From positions 9,238,001-9,302,000 of the forward strand of contig CM033113.1 in NCBI GenBank assembly GCA_019321725.1: a DNA stretch of 64,000 bases. Reading direction: 5' to 3'. Below the pieces are notes generated by a model. It saw nothing but the letters and a program-made list of their open reading frames with translations. It ran no database searches and was not told where the DNA came from. The position numbers were made by a program, and so were the translations under genes. Position 1 is the stretch's first letter, and the number at the start of each line of letters is the position of its first letter. Positions 34,581 through 47,287 of the stretch are shown here, piece after piece. The stretch is from Paulownia fortunei. Its lineage: Eukaryota; Streptophyta; Magnoliopsida; Lamiales; Paulowniaceae.

Positions 34581-35360
34581 ATTAGTCCATGGCTCCTCTG
34601 TTGTAGATTTTGTTGGTTGGAGTCTCGTCTGGTTTGTCATCTCTTCTTTGTTTAAACCATTTTTAATGGCTTATGTAGAATTCTTAAAAATTTTGTGACT
34701 TTTTTATTTTCTGGTGTTGGTCTCTGTCCTTGAAGCAATCAATTGGGGTCCCACCCACCAACACCACCCCCACCTCCTCCCACCCGCCCCCCCAACCCCT
34801 CCCAAAAAAAAAAAAAAGGTTTCGTTTAGTGTTTAATTAACTTAAATGATTTTTTTAGCTATTACTGCAATTATTTCTATTTTGTGGCCGTAATACTATG
34901 TTATAACTTTATTTTTAAGATGATATTTTTTCATCTTTTTCAGTGGTCATTGGAGAAGCAAGTTAAAATCACTGTTGAGATGATGGTGACAAGAATTTCC
35001 TTATCTTTTTTCTATGGTGATTAGAGACTCAGCTTATGCATCTCTAAATTTGGATTATGTTTGCCTGCTAACTGTTCGGTACTTCAATTATGCTAGTTTT
35101 CATTTTCTGAGAGTTTTATAATAAGTTAATACAATACTGATCAGTTTAGTATATTTTGTTTTTGCAATTCTTCTCGTGATTGTGCAAGTTCACTATATTC
35201 ATTGATTTAATGTTTTTTCTTTTCTGTCTAAGGGCATTGGATAATATTGAATCTAAAAAACATTTTTATGGGTGGGAAAGAACCATTTCATGCATCAATG
35301 TTCAAAATGATGTGGACTTGTGAAAATCGACTGCTGTCAGTAGTAATTTTGCCAACTGGT

Positions 35361-35411
35361 GCTAAAAAGGGATGCGGCTATTGTGATATCAACGACCTAC
35401 TTCATGTTGAG
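35361..35411 (+). pseudogene. Histone-deacetylase-like fragment 2
   Basis: AKKGCGYCDINDLLHVE then stop. Class I HDACs read HHAKK-xxASGFCYVNDIVL, so AKK and G-x-YC-IND are recognisable with a two-residue gap. The longest of the three fragments. Confidence 0.45.
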
Positions 35412-35939
35412 TAAGCCAGGAAAGCTTCATATAAACAAAGGTTATGAAGTTGCCTGTTTCTTTCGTAGCTTTGTATCAGTTATTTTAACAGACTGGACAT
35501 AATAAAGCTAATCAAGTAATAAACCCATTCTATGGACAACGGAGCATGAAGGTGTTGGTTATTTTGCAAAAAATTGGCGTACCATTTGTGAGGAATATGA
35601 GTGAGATTGCTTGCTCAGGACAACATTGGTAGCCTTGTTTTACGATTGCCAGTTCAATCATGTTGGTTTTAAAGAGGAGCAAGTTTTGTTATTTTGTTTT
35701 ATGAAGTATTCTTGTTATAATTTATACATATTGTTGCTCAGTAGTTGCCTTTTTAGCATAGTTCTCTGGTTCCTTTTATCTTCTTAAACTTTTTCTTGCT
35801 TCTGCTTTTTGCTTTTTTCCCCACTGTTCTTTTTCATTTTTCTCTTGACATTTTGGTGCTCAAATTTTCTTTATGGATCTCAATAGAGATGGCCAATCTC
35901 TGGTTGAATTTCCCGTTTTCTGTACCAGGTTTTTTGAAA

Positions 35940-38900
35940 TTTATTTCTCAATTTCCTCACCACAGAGGATGCTAAAAAATGAGGACAAATCCAACAGCCT
36001 AGAACTGTCAGCCAGATATAAAAAGGAGGTGAAAGCAGCAAAATTTTATCCCCACATCTTGGAGCCCCAGGTGCCAAACTTCCCCCTTTCACAAACTCCA
36101 AATCCATGGTCTCGTGGCCAATGTTGCATTATGAATTGGTGCATCACCGGTGATGTGATACTCCATTCAAGCAGGTCTGAAACTTTGCGCCAAAGGTCTG
36201 TATGCTACACATCAATGTGAGGGCACTTACGTTGGGCTGGCTACTGACCATGAGACTAGTGGCCTAGTTGGCATCAATCATAATTTGCCTTGGGTGTTGG
36301 GTGGTGGTCGCTAGATCTTCCTCTTTCCGGCAGTATCTCTGGAGCTCCCTCATCCCTACTTTTTGTTGGAGGAAACGGGCCTGAGAGTATTGTTCTTTTT
36401 GAGGGCCCATTGGGTGCCTCTTTAGTTAACAGATATTTACATGCATCTGATGTGTTGTGCTCACGGTCCTTGGGCAATGATTTTGCTTTTCTTTAGTGGA
36501 CATAGTGAGAGAACATGGACTTAGGTGTGCTCCTAAAAATTAGCTATGGTTCAGGAGAAATTTTTGGTGGTAAAATGAGAAGTTCTTTATATTGCAGTTT
36601 GAGTGAGTTGCTATATTTGCTGGTTTTTGACTTGGCAAAGTATAATAATTTAACTATCCCTTTTGTTTGGAAAAAGAACTATTTTCAGATCGCATTATTT
36701 TTTTCCCTTTTATTTGGAGGCAATTGAAGTGGTATGATGCTCTTATGGTCCAGCTTTGGCACAGGTATCATCATATCATAAACAATTCGGCAATGATGGT
36801 AGTGAATCAGTATGGATCACAAAACTGAGAGTATATTCTGACTTCCAATTATTTTGTAATTTCTCCTTGTCATTTAGTATAGTAGTTCGATTGTATCTAT
36901 ATTATTAATCCGCAAGATCAGGTGATCCGTTAGTGTAACTCCATTTCCTGGTGCTCTGGAATATGCTTCTTTGCTTTGGTTTGCCTCCCACATGCTCAAT
37001 TATCTTTACCAACTCGAGAATTTGATTGAAAGGTTGTGCCTTGTAGATCCATCTTACATTGCTGTATGCTCATCAAGTTTTAAAGCTTAAAGATGCAGCA
37101 AGGAGATATTTTGTCTCAGGCAGATTAGCCTGATGAAGTTGACATAATTCTTTGATAATGGAAAATCATAGTACCCTAAGAGGGTATATGTCACTTGAGG
37201 GGAATGGATGCATGGGATGCTTTCCTCTCATTGAAGCTGGTCGACAAGTAGACTTTCTCTGCTTCTATATTCTTTCATGTTCACTAATCAGTCAACTCAT
37301 CTTCTTTATTTTACTTTTCTCTTTGCAGGGCATATGCATCAATATACTGTTGAGGCTGGAAATTCCCTGCCGTAATTAGCATAAATGTATTTTCTATGTG
37401 TAGAGCTGTTGATTAAATTACTAAAATATACACTATTGCATTCAAATATTTTTCCATTGGTTAAGCACTAAATGATTATTCAATTGTGGACGGAGTTTGA
37501 GTATGATATTGTATATGCTTTTTCTGTTTCTTTGCCTGCTGCTTCTGATATGTGCAGTGCATGTATTTTTGTAGCTTCCAAGTGTCATCTTATATACATA
37601 TATATATATATATATGATGATGATGATTAACCATGTTCCTTTTAAATAAGGAACCTGATGATTGTGTTTCAATTATTTTTAAAGTTATCTGGGATGGGTA
37701 ATTTTAACAGTTTCATTGCTGAATATCTCATATCTACTTGACTACTGCTAGAATTCCGGGAAAGATGCTTCTTGATAAATCTTTGCTTACCTTTGTTGGT
37801 ATTAAATTGTTTGTTATATATGATATATGCATCCAATTACGGTTTTAGCTTTTGTCGTGCCAATTGATGTGCTTTTGTAGGTACCATTAGGCTAAACAGC
37901 TAATTTGGCTCTCCGTTGTGTGAGTCAGTGGTGGCCTTTGACCCTTGCCCTTTTTTTAATAAATCTCGAGTTGTGTCTATAAAGTATCCATATCTGTTGG
38001 TTGTTCCTTTAGTTGTATTCGTTGATGGATCATTTACAGACAGAAGTGAAAGATTAGATGTGAATACAAACTTTTCATGGCAGTAGCTTGTACTTGGCTT
38101 GCCAGCATCTTATTATTTCTCTATGTTTACACTGATATCTTCTGATTGTAAACCAACATGATGGTCATTTGTTTTTCCTGCTATCGTGTATATCTGGAGA
38201 CTTGATAAAATAGTTGAGGTGATATTGAAAACTTACAACAATGATGTTTCTTTAGATTGGGCAGGTCAACGAATTTGGCTCTATTGGGATCTTGATGATT
38301 TCAGGCAATCAGATAACTGTTCAAGTAAAAGATCCCTCAGCAATGATACATTCCATGCTTTTGCAGTTCTGGTACTTTAAGAAGATAATGTCTTGTTTGC
38401 AGAGAATCGAGAATAGCAGCATTGACACAAATCCACAGTTTGCAGATCTGGTGCTGTTTTGAGTTTTTTAACTATTATAGAAATCTAGTTCAGAGTAAAG
38501 AGCAAGTAGTATTGGAATCTGTGTGAGGACCTTTTTGTTATGGAAAGGAAGAATGAGTTGCCCACTCATTTTTCTGTTAGCCAATTGGGCATTTGATATG
38601 AAATGGGGGACTAGCTACTAAGTTGTTTTTCCAATTGAAAATCACGGATTCTAACTGAGGTGTGGTGTTCATATATCTTAAAAGTTTTTGGTAAGACTTC
38701 TTCCCCCTTAAACAAAGAGGGAAGAATGGATTGAAAAAAATATATGATCAAGTTATATCAGTTTGAAAGTTGTTTTCTGAGTGACCTCACTTTTGGTCCT
38801 ATAGGATGGGTGGTTGCAGAAGATATGGAAACCGGCTATGAACTTGCTCATTTGAAGGACTATGCAGCTATTTTTGTATTTCACATTTTTGTGAACCAAT

Positions 38901-39850
38901 GTTCAAGAATTTGCGTAATGTGATGCGAAGATCCAGATTACTGCATCATTTTGAGTTGTATAATTCCTTACATGATGATTGGAAACTGGTTTGTAATAGT
39001 ATTTCATTGTTCCCTTCTGTTTTATTTAGTCTTTTGTTAATCTAGTAGATGTGTGGGAGCTGCCTCTAGACTATCTTATGTCTATCTTTACAGGCTGCAG
39101 CTTGGTTGCACAAAAGCTGCAAGGTCAGGAGCTTTTCCTTTCTTGACTTGGAACTTCTTTATAAAGGGATTAGAATGATATCTTGAAATTGTTTCTTTAA
39201 TCTTTTGGTTGTAGCTTCTAATTGTATTTTTTTTTTGTCTGGGGCAGAATGTTCAATTATTCATTACTTGTCATTCGGAATTCCTGATGTGAACAAGACA
39301 AATGGCCAATTTTTAGGGCCTAATGTGTCTGAGGATGGCAAGCTTGTCTGTAGAAGAAGTTCTGGTTCTCTTGACTCCACTGCCAATAATGGTATTGTAG
39401 TGAATGAATTGGATAATATTTGCTACCGAAACAGGGTAGATGGTCTACGGTTGTTCACTGAACAAGCAGGGGCTTTATAAATACCAATGATACCCCCATA
39501 ATAAACACTCGGCTTAAGTTTATGCTTGTGTTTATGATGGAAACATGGGGACAATGCTGCTCGACATTGTTTACGAGTATTATGTGCAATTTAAGCTTGC
39601 TTGTGTACTGTGTGTGTTCGCTGTTCATAGGACTGGCAGACCAGTTAACATTTGGTACAACTATGGAGAGTAGTCTATTATTGTAATTTGATTTTTCCTT
39701 ACCTGTGTATTTCTGGAGTTTTAAGTGAGAAATGTGGGTTGAGGATGTGTCTTAGCAGCCTTGCTTGGTTCAATATCAGATTCCTGGCTTGAATAAAGAG
39801 ACCCCTCGTGTGCTTTTTTGGTTCAGGTAATGTTATATCTCTGTTGATGT
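35940..39850 (+). repeat. Duplicated module A
   Basis: Collinear with module B (41,060-46,950). Shared anchors, in order, include ATCATAATTTGCCTTGGGTG (36,277 and 42,166), GGCAATGATTTTG/GGCAATCATTTTG (36,473 and 42,364), a GCAGGGCATAT acceptor-like site (about 37,326 and 43,120), TTGGGCAGGTC (about 38,258 and 44,128) and an ATG18-like C-terminal exon. Spacing differs because A lacks about 1.2 kb of ATG18-like exons that B keeps. At 38,262-38,462 an unrecognised frame stays open for 67 codons (VNEFGSIGILMISGNQ...) directly after an AG acceptor-like site. Confidence 0.75.
39040..39480 (+). pseudogene. ATG18f/g/h-like C-terminal remnant A
   Basis: 39,065-39,115 gives SYVYLYRLQLGC, related to the SYVHLYRLQRG exon at 51.1 kb. 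Then 39,302-39,410 gives NGQFLGPNVSEDGKLVCRRS and SGSLDSTANNGIVVNE. Plant ATG18f/g/h proteins end with a similar acidic Ser-rich tail (S-E-D-G-R-L-x-R-x-S-S-G-S-L-D). The exons normally lying between are missing. The frame at 39,205-39,480 is open to a stop after EQAGAL. Confidence 0.6.
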
Positions 39851-40562
39851 CTATAACCAGTTGTGTTCTTTATCATTTTCTTCTAACAGTGCGGACGAGG
39901 TTATCTTCAAATTTCAACTTTTATGAAGTATTTTTCTTTGCTTTTTTCTCTTTCTACTGAGTAATTTTTAGCGTTATATCTCTTGCCTTTTTTCATATCA
40001 ATCACAAGTTGCGTTTCACAGTTTAATCCATCCCTTGATCGTCTAAATGGGCGATGCAAAAGAACCTACTTCTAAAGCGTATTCGTAAATTTTTTTTGAA
40101 CAGCGTACTTGAGCATTATAATACCTAATCCATTTATTGACCTCACAAATCAGATTAATTGGTTGACCAAAAACATCTCGACCTTTGATTACTAGAGCAA
40201 CCCAATACATATTCCATTTAGTACTGCAGGTGCTTTTGTTTTGTGTAATGTAACAATCAGGACATAAGGTATTTATTCCTCGTTACTCCCTCCTCCACCA
40301 GATCACAAGGTATTTAGTCCTCCTCAGCCTCTTAAAAAGATTCTGTTGCGCATCTCATGGACAAACTTTTTTAAAGATACCTGCATTTCGCATTCTTAAG
40401 AGACACAAGGAGAATTTTTTTTGTTTTCAATTTGCCTTTATTGTTTTCCTCCTCCTCTGATGCTGGAACATTTCTTCCTGGCAACGTACAGTTTCTTATA
40501 TGCGTGGTTCTGTATTCTTTGCTTTTATGGAAGGTTGAAGGGGCAGAGCCCACATCATTCTT

Positions 40563-41060
40563 ACTGTTTCAAGTTGAATGATTCTGCAAACTAAAGAAGA
40601 TGAAATATCATGGCATATAGATAGATGATATTGTGAGTATTGGTAATAGTCCATCTGCAATCATTAGTCTTGATAAATTAATCAAACCATGAGTATTTTC
40701 TATTATTTTTCTCGAAATGGTGTATTACAAGTAAAACTTGAGACGATACTTGAGAGAAGATGGATGAAGAGATGTATGACTTAATGTCAGTGTAACTTTT
40801 TCATGTGAGCTACTGTTTCAAGTTGAATGATTCTGCAAACTAAAGAAGATGAAATATCATGGCATATAGATAGATGATATTGTGAGTATTGGTAATAGTC
40901 CATCTGCAATCATTAGTCTTGATAAATTAATCAAACCATGAGTATTTTCTATTATTTTTCTCGAAATGGTGTATTACAAGTAAAACTTGAGACGATACTT
41001 GAGAGAAGATGGATGAAGAGATGTATGACTTAATGTCAGTGTAACTTTTTCATGTGAGCT
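40563..41060. repeat. Perfect 249-bp tandem duplication
   Basis: 40,563-40,811 and 40,812-41,060 appear identical base for base by eye. Each runs from ACTGTTTCAAGTTGAATG to TTCATGTGAGCT. Neighbouring duplicated modules are strongly diverged, so this is either very recent or an assembly artefact. Confidence 0.9.
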
Positions 41061-41122
41061 TGAATCTCCTAGTATTATATGTCCAGGCCTCGAACAAATG
41101 CTAAATTATGTGTGAATTCTTG

Positions 41123-41230
41123 CTTGGGAAACTGCAGGAGGATGGAAGGACTCTGGCTGACTACAATATCGAGGAGTTTACCATTCACCTTGTCCTCTGT
41201 CTTTGTGGTGGATTCCAAATTTTCTCTTGT
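41123..41230 (+). pseudogene. Polyubiquitin-like fragment 3 (best preserved)
   Basis: One frame reads [20 protein letters not shown], then [11 protein letters not shown] and QIFSC before a stop. It matches ubiquitin residues 46-76. The C-terminal LRLRGG has become LCLCGG, and one residue is missing in the KEST region. After GG the frame continues FQIFS, which mirrors the start of the next repeat (MQIFV) of a polyubiquitin gene. That indicates an origin from a polyubiquitin gene and not from a ribosomal fusion gene. It cannot be processed normally, since both Arg of LRLRGG are Cys and the frame ends. Confidence 0.7.
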
Positions 41231-41686
41231 TAGTCCATTGGTCATCTATAGTGGATGTTGTCTGTTGGAGCTTGTCTGGTTTGTCACCACTTTTGTCTGT
41301 TTAAACCATTTATTATGGCTTATGTAGAATTCTTATTTTTCTGTGACTGCCTTTGTATTTTCTTCTGTTGGTTTCTGTCTTTTGAAATAATGGATTGGGG
41401 TTCTACCCCAAAATAAAGTTCTGTATGATATTTCAGTTATGATAATTTTCACCAGTGTTTAATTGATCGGTGCAGTATATGCTGTCTATGTTATTTTTCT
41501 CATGTTTGTGCAAGCGCACTAAATTCATTAATTTGCGAAATGTTCCGTTTCTGTTCAAGGGTTTTGGATAGTATTGAAGCTGGTCTTTGATTTGTGGGAA
41601 GGGACCATTTGATACATTGATATGCAAAGTTACGTGGTCTTCTGAAAATGGGGCTAACTACTGTCAGGAGTAGTTTTTCAACTGAT

Positions 41687-41740
41687 GCTACAAAGGGATA
41701 CGGCTATTGTGATATCAACATTTACTTCAATTTGCATACG
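41687..41740 (+). pseudogene. Histone-deacetylase-like fragment 3
   Basis: ATKGYGYCDIN followed by IYFNLHT, related to AKKGCGYCDINDL at 35,361. More diverged, with the IND motif lost. Confidence 0.35.
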
Positions 41741-44700
41741 CCATTAAATTGTTATATAATAAATGTGTTGTATGAGCACTTTGTTCATGTTGCATTGATT
41801 ACTTTGCCTTGCTAATTTAATTTTTTTGTTTTCTTCCAGGCCATAATCTAAAAGATGGCATGGAAGTTTAATTTATCTGGGTTGACCGCTGTTGTTATTT
41901 CAAGAGGCGTAATCTTAGATATTCGACAGGGCTATTTTATCCCCACATGCATGGAGCCCCTAGTGCCAAACCTCCCCCTTCACAAACTCCATCTACATGG
42001 TCTCATGGCAAATGTTGCGTTATGAAATGGTGCATCATTGGGGATGTGATACTCCATTCAGCAGGTCGGAACTTTACGCCAAAGGTCTACATGCTCCAAA
42101 TCAATGTGGGAGCTCTCGCGCTGGGCTGGCAACTGACCATGAGACTGGCAGCCTAGTTGGCATCAATCATAATTTGCCTTGGGTGTTGGATGGTTGTGGA
42201 TAGAGCTTCCTGCTTCCGGCAGTAGGCTTCTCTGGAGTCCTTCATCCCCACTTTTCATTGGAAGAAATGGGCCAGAGAGTATTGCTCTTTTCAAGGGTTC
42301 ATTGGGTGCCACTTTAGTTCACACATATTTACATGCATTTGATGTGTTGTGTTCATGGTCCCTGGGCAATCATTTTGTTTTTCTTTTGTGGACATAGTGA
42401 GAGCACATGGACTTACTTAGGAGGAAGTTTTGGGCATAAGACGAGAAGTTCTTTTTATTGCAGCCCGCATGAGGTGCTATGTTCTGCTGGTTATTTACTT
42501 GGCAAAGTATAATAACTATCCCTTTTACATTTGTAAACAAAATTCTTACAAATCCCATTGTTTTTCCTTTTATCTGGAGGCAGATAAGCAATATAATGTG
42601 CTTATGGTCCAACCAAATGGTTTACAAAACTGATAGTCATGCTACACTACAGAATCTGCTGACTTTCAATTCTTTTGTAATTTCTCCATGCCATTTGGTA
42701 TAGCAGTTCAATTTTATCCATACTAGTAATCCCCAAGATGAGGTTAGTGCAACACTAACTCCTGGTGCTTTCGAATATGCTTCTTTGTCTCCTACATGTT
42801 CTATCTTTACCAACTTGAGAATTTGATTGAAAGGTTGTGCCTAGTAGATCCATCTTACACTGCTATACACTTATCAAGTTTGAAAGCTTGAAGATGCAGC
42901 AAGGAGATATTTGCTATCAGGCTGATGAGCGTGAAGTTGACTTCAAGTTTTTGATATGAAAAATTATACTATCTTAAGAGGGTATATCACTTGAGGGCGA
43001 TGATTTCCCCTTAAATGAAGCTGTTTAACAAATGGACTTGTATTTGATTCTCTGCTTCTATATCCCTTCGTGTTCACTAATTGGTCAACTCATCTTTTTT
43101 ATTTTCCCTTTTCTGTTTGCAGGGCATATTCATGAATCAATTATCCTGTTGAGGCTGGAAAATTCCTGCAGTGATTAGCAGAAATGTATTTTCTATGTAT
43201 AGTGTAGTTACTTAAATTACTAAAATGTGCACTATTGCGCTCAAAATATTTGTCCATTGGTCAAGCACAAAATGAATATTCAATTGTAGACAGAGTTTTA
43301 GTATGATGATTGTATATGCTTTATCTGTTTCTTACTTTTTTTACCTGCTGCTTCTGATATGTGAAGTACGTGTATTTTTGTATTTTTGTAGCTTCCAAGT
43401 GTCATATTATATATATGTGTATGTGTATATGTATACAGGTATATTTTTTGTCTGTCTATCTTAAATGATTCAACGTGCTATAGCAGCATGATTAAAGTCA
43501 TGTTTCTTTTAAATAAGAGCTTGATGATTGCGATTTAATTATTTTTAAAATTATCTGGGATTAGATATTTTTAATAGTTTTATTCCCGAATATCTGAAAT
43601 ATAATTTACTACTGCTAGAATTCCATGATAAATCTTTTGCTTACCTTTGTCGATATAAATTGTTTGAATATATGATATATTCATCCCATTATGGTTTAAG
43701 CTTTTGTTGTGCCCAGTTGATGTGCTTTTGCTGGTACAATTAGGCTAAAGAGTTAAGGGTGGCTTGGTTCTCGCGTTGTGGGAGTCACTAGTGTCCTTTG
43801 ACCTTGCCCTTTTTGTTTATTAATCCCAAGTTGTGTCAATCCATTTTTCTCATATTTTGTTAAATACCAACGTTATTCAATTGGCTGTTTCCTTTAGTTA
43901 TATTCATAAGATAAATCCTTTTCAGACAAAAGTGAAAGACTAGACATGATAAATATAATTTTTTCATGAAAGTAGCTTGTAGTTTGGTTGCCAGCATCTT
44001 AATGTTTTCTAATGTTTATACTGATATCATCTGATTGTAAACGAACATGATAGTTGTTTTTCCTGCTATCTTGTAGATCTGAAGAGTTGAGAAAATGGTT
44101 GAGGTGCAGCAATGATGTGCCTTTAGATTGGGCAGGTCTACGAATTGCTCTCTTGGGATCTTGATGATTTTAGGCAGTCAGATGACTGAGGTTGTTGATG
44201 ATACAATTCCATGCTTGCAGGTCTGGTGCTTTAAGAAGATAATGCCTTGTTTACGGAGAAAGGAGAATAGCAGCACCGACACAAATCCATGTTTGTAGAT
44301 CTGATACTGGTAAGATGATGATGTGTTTGATTTACGAATGTGATCGTGTTTTAACATCAAAATATATTAGTCGTTATGCTGATGCATCTGTAAGTTCTTC
44401 AGTAATACTGAATTGGTGGTTTCCTGCAATCCCCTCTCATCATGGTACTGCTCGAGTATTTTGAGCAAGTAGTGTTGGAATCTGTGTCAAGACTCTTTTG
44501 TTTGTGAAAGGAAGAATAAGCGCCAACTCATTTTTCTATTGTCCAATTGGTCATTTAATTTGAAGTGTGGGACTGGTACCTAAGTTGTTTTTTCAATTGA
44601 AAATCACGATATCTAACTGATGTGTGGTGTTCAGATAAGACTTCTTTTTCCTTGAAGGAAAAGAGAAGAATAGATTGAGTGGACTCACTTTTGGTCCTAC

Positions 44701-44879
44701 TGGATGAGGTGGTTGAAAAGATGTGGAGACCATAAACTTGCTCTTTTGAAGGACTACGCAGCTTTATTTAAATTTCAGAATTCTGTGACAATGTCCAAAA
44801 ATTAGCATAGCTGTTGTGATGCAATGATCAGACAACGGCATTATTTTGCGTTCTCTAATCCCTTACATGGTGATGAAAA

Positions 44880-46450
44880 CAGGTCTGGAATAATATTTCA
44901 TTGGTTTCACAAAATCTGTAAGATCAGGATCTTTTCCTTTCTTGACTTGGGACTTCTTTGTAGGTGGATTAGAATTATTTGTTTAGGTAATGGTTTTACA
45001 AGTTACAGTGGACATACATTGTAGCCTTTTCTATGCATTGATGCTTGCTTTAGTGCTAGAAATAGTGGATCCAGCTTGATCTCAAAGCCTGGCGGCCAAA
45101 TAATGGTTGGAGGAACCCAGTTAAATGGTGCTGCAGCAGTTGTAATGGGCAAATGAGAAAAACTTTCTACCTGCTCACTTTCTATCCTGAGTGTGATAAT
45201 AGACTCTCCATATCTCTCCTGCTTCTTTTGTTGGCTTTGCCTGGAGTTAGTTCCACTTGTGTATCTGGTCTCTACTATGATGCAAGATTGATGATGGAGA
45301 ATTCAGAAGTGGAATATTTGTCAAAATCAAAATCAAGGAGTCAGAAGATAAAATTGCATTGCATGGAGAATGGAACCCAAAAAGACTGAAACTGGAACAT
45401 AATGTATTTGCCTATGTGCTGGGTACAACCACAAATAACAATGTCCCTACTGAAGAAAAACATCATATGTATGTATCAAAAGCAAAGCTGCCAGTGCATC
45501 AAAACCCGATGGGCCACATCACAGGTATGTTTCTTTATGGCTGAGAAGTTGAGATAGTCAACGTATGTTATGCAATCATGCTAAACGAGTGATATCCTTC
45601 TTTCTTGAACAGACTTTGGGCAGACATAAGACTAATGGATCTAATATGGACAAAGAAGGTGCTTGTGGGGGAAAGAGTGAGATTGAGACATTTCCTATCA
45701 TGCTTGAAGCAAGGTCAAAGGACTTGGTTTCAGTTTATGATAAGACTAATGGATCTAATATGGACAAAGAAGGTGCTTGTGGGGGAAAGAGTGAGATTGA
45801 GACATTTCCTATCATGCTTGAAGCAGGTCAAAGGACTTGGTTTCAGTTTATGATTATCTTCAAGCACCAAGTTTCAAAAGGAGATGTGTCTACGGATGGT
45901 TCTACAAAAAAAAGTGGGAATATCTTATACTCTTTGCTTATAGTTTGCATGTTGCCATAAAAGTATCTTATATAAGGGCTTTGTTTTGTGCACTTCAGCT
46001 ACTGAAGACAGATTTGTTCTTCTTTTGGGGGGTTGTGGAGAGCTGGAATGATATCTTGATATTGTTTCTTTAATCTTTTGGTAGTAATGTCTAATTGTAA
46101 TCATGTTTCTAGGGCAGAATGTGCAATCATTCATTTTTGGTCATTCAGAATTACTAACGTGAATGAGACAACATTGGCCAGTTTATGAGGCCTGATGTGT
46201 GTGGGAATGGCAAGCTTTCCTGCAGAAGAAGTTCTGGTTCTCTTGACTTTATAGCCAATGGTCGCATTGTAGTGAATGAATTGGACAATGGTGCTATCGA
46301 AACTGAACAAGTAGGGGCTTTTTAAATGCTAATGATCACCTGATAGTGAACGCTCGCATGAGACTATAGATACTCGAGGGAACTCTGTAAGGGAGAGTTA
46401 GATCTGTACATAATAGACATGGACAATGAATTTGCAGAGAGTTTGACTGA
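44880..46450 (+). pseudogene. ATG18f/g/h-like C-terminal remnant B
   Basis: Exon pieces follow the longer remnant at 50.7-53.2 kb: ARNSGSSLISKPGG and TQLNGAAAVVMGK (45,056-45,155); ALPGVSSTCVSG with YYDARLMMEN (45,234-45,305); EWNPKRLKLEHNV with VPTEEKHHMYVSKAKLPVHQ (45,363-45,500); then a frame with GACGGKSEIETFPIMLEA and RSKDLVSVYD (45,565-45,960), duplicated internally; and finally the Ser-rich tail RRSSGSLDF (46,218-46,250) and MDNEFAESL (about 46,420). ATG18 proteins bind phosphoinositides during autophagosome formation. This copy lacks the whole N-terminal beta-propeller and has several shifts. Confidence 0.65.
45629..45856 (+). repeat. 114-bp in-frame tandem duplication
   Basis: AGACTAATGGATCTAATATGG occurs at 45,629 and 45,743. 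The 38-codon unit (TNGSNMDKEGACGGKSEIE...) is repeated nearly perfectly without breaking the frame, apart from a small indel after LEA. Confidence 0.9.
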
Positions 46451-47287
46451 AGGTAACTCCTTCAAGGTCCTGGTCTAAAAATCCTGTTAGATGTATTATA
46501 TATTCATTGTGCTTTTTCTGTTTTTTGTCGTTGTGTATAATTTTCAGTTGGAGAATGGATATATTAGTTTAAATTTGTATACCGTATGCCTGGGTGGTAC
46601 AGTAACTACAAACAAGATTTTATGCTTGTGTTTATGATGGAAACCCAGCGACAATTGCTGCTCCACATTGTTTATGAGTATTATGTTTAATTTAAGCTTG
46701 CTTTCGTGCTATGTGTATTCAACGTTTATAGGGCTGGAAGACCAGTTGACATTTGGTAGAACTTTGGAGAGTGGTCTATTATTATAATCCAATTTTTCCG
46801 TAAACTCGTGTTTCTGGAGTTTTAGGAGAGAATGTGGGATGAGGATGTGTCTTTGCAGCCTCGCTCGGCTTCAATATTAGATCTCTCGGCTTGAATAGAG
46901 AGACCCCTCATGTGCTTTGATGGTGCAGGTATCTTTTATCTCTGTAGTCCATAACCCAATTGTGTTCTTTATCATTTTCTTACAACTGTGCGGACAAGGA
47001 TATTTTCATATTTTCTTTTTTTATTGAGTAATTTTTAGTGTTATATATCTTGCAAGGTGTTAATGCCTTTATAAAGAGGCCGCCTTTTTTTTGCTTCGAA
47101 GTGTCACTATATTGTTTTGTTTATTTTCATATATGTCTATTTTAGATGACATGGCATGCGCTATAGCCACCTGATTTAAAGCTAGATTTCAAGCCATGTT
47201 CCTTTCACAAAAGAAAACTTGATTGCATTTTTACTATATAGAATTATATAGGATCGGGAATCTTTTATAGCCATTGCTTATTATATA

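Larger units (their letters stand above)
41060..46950 (+). repeat. Duplicated module B
   Basis: Second copy of the composite unit, collinear with module A. It keeps, in order, the best ubiquitin-like piece (41,123), the HDAC-like piece (41,687), several unrecognised intron/exon-like blocks, and ATG18-like exons (44,880-46,450). Its end phrase, around GAGACCCCTC with GTGCTTT (46,897-46,920), matches 39,800-39,820. Confidence 0.75.

Noticed and set aside
33298..34698. Plus-strand frames of 70-140 codons in the middle region as genes
   Set aside because: Intron-like T-rich composition with no conserved motif except the short ubiquitin and HDAC pieces. They are interrupted in the duplicate copies.
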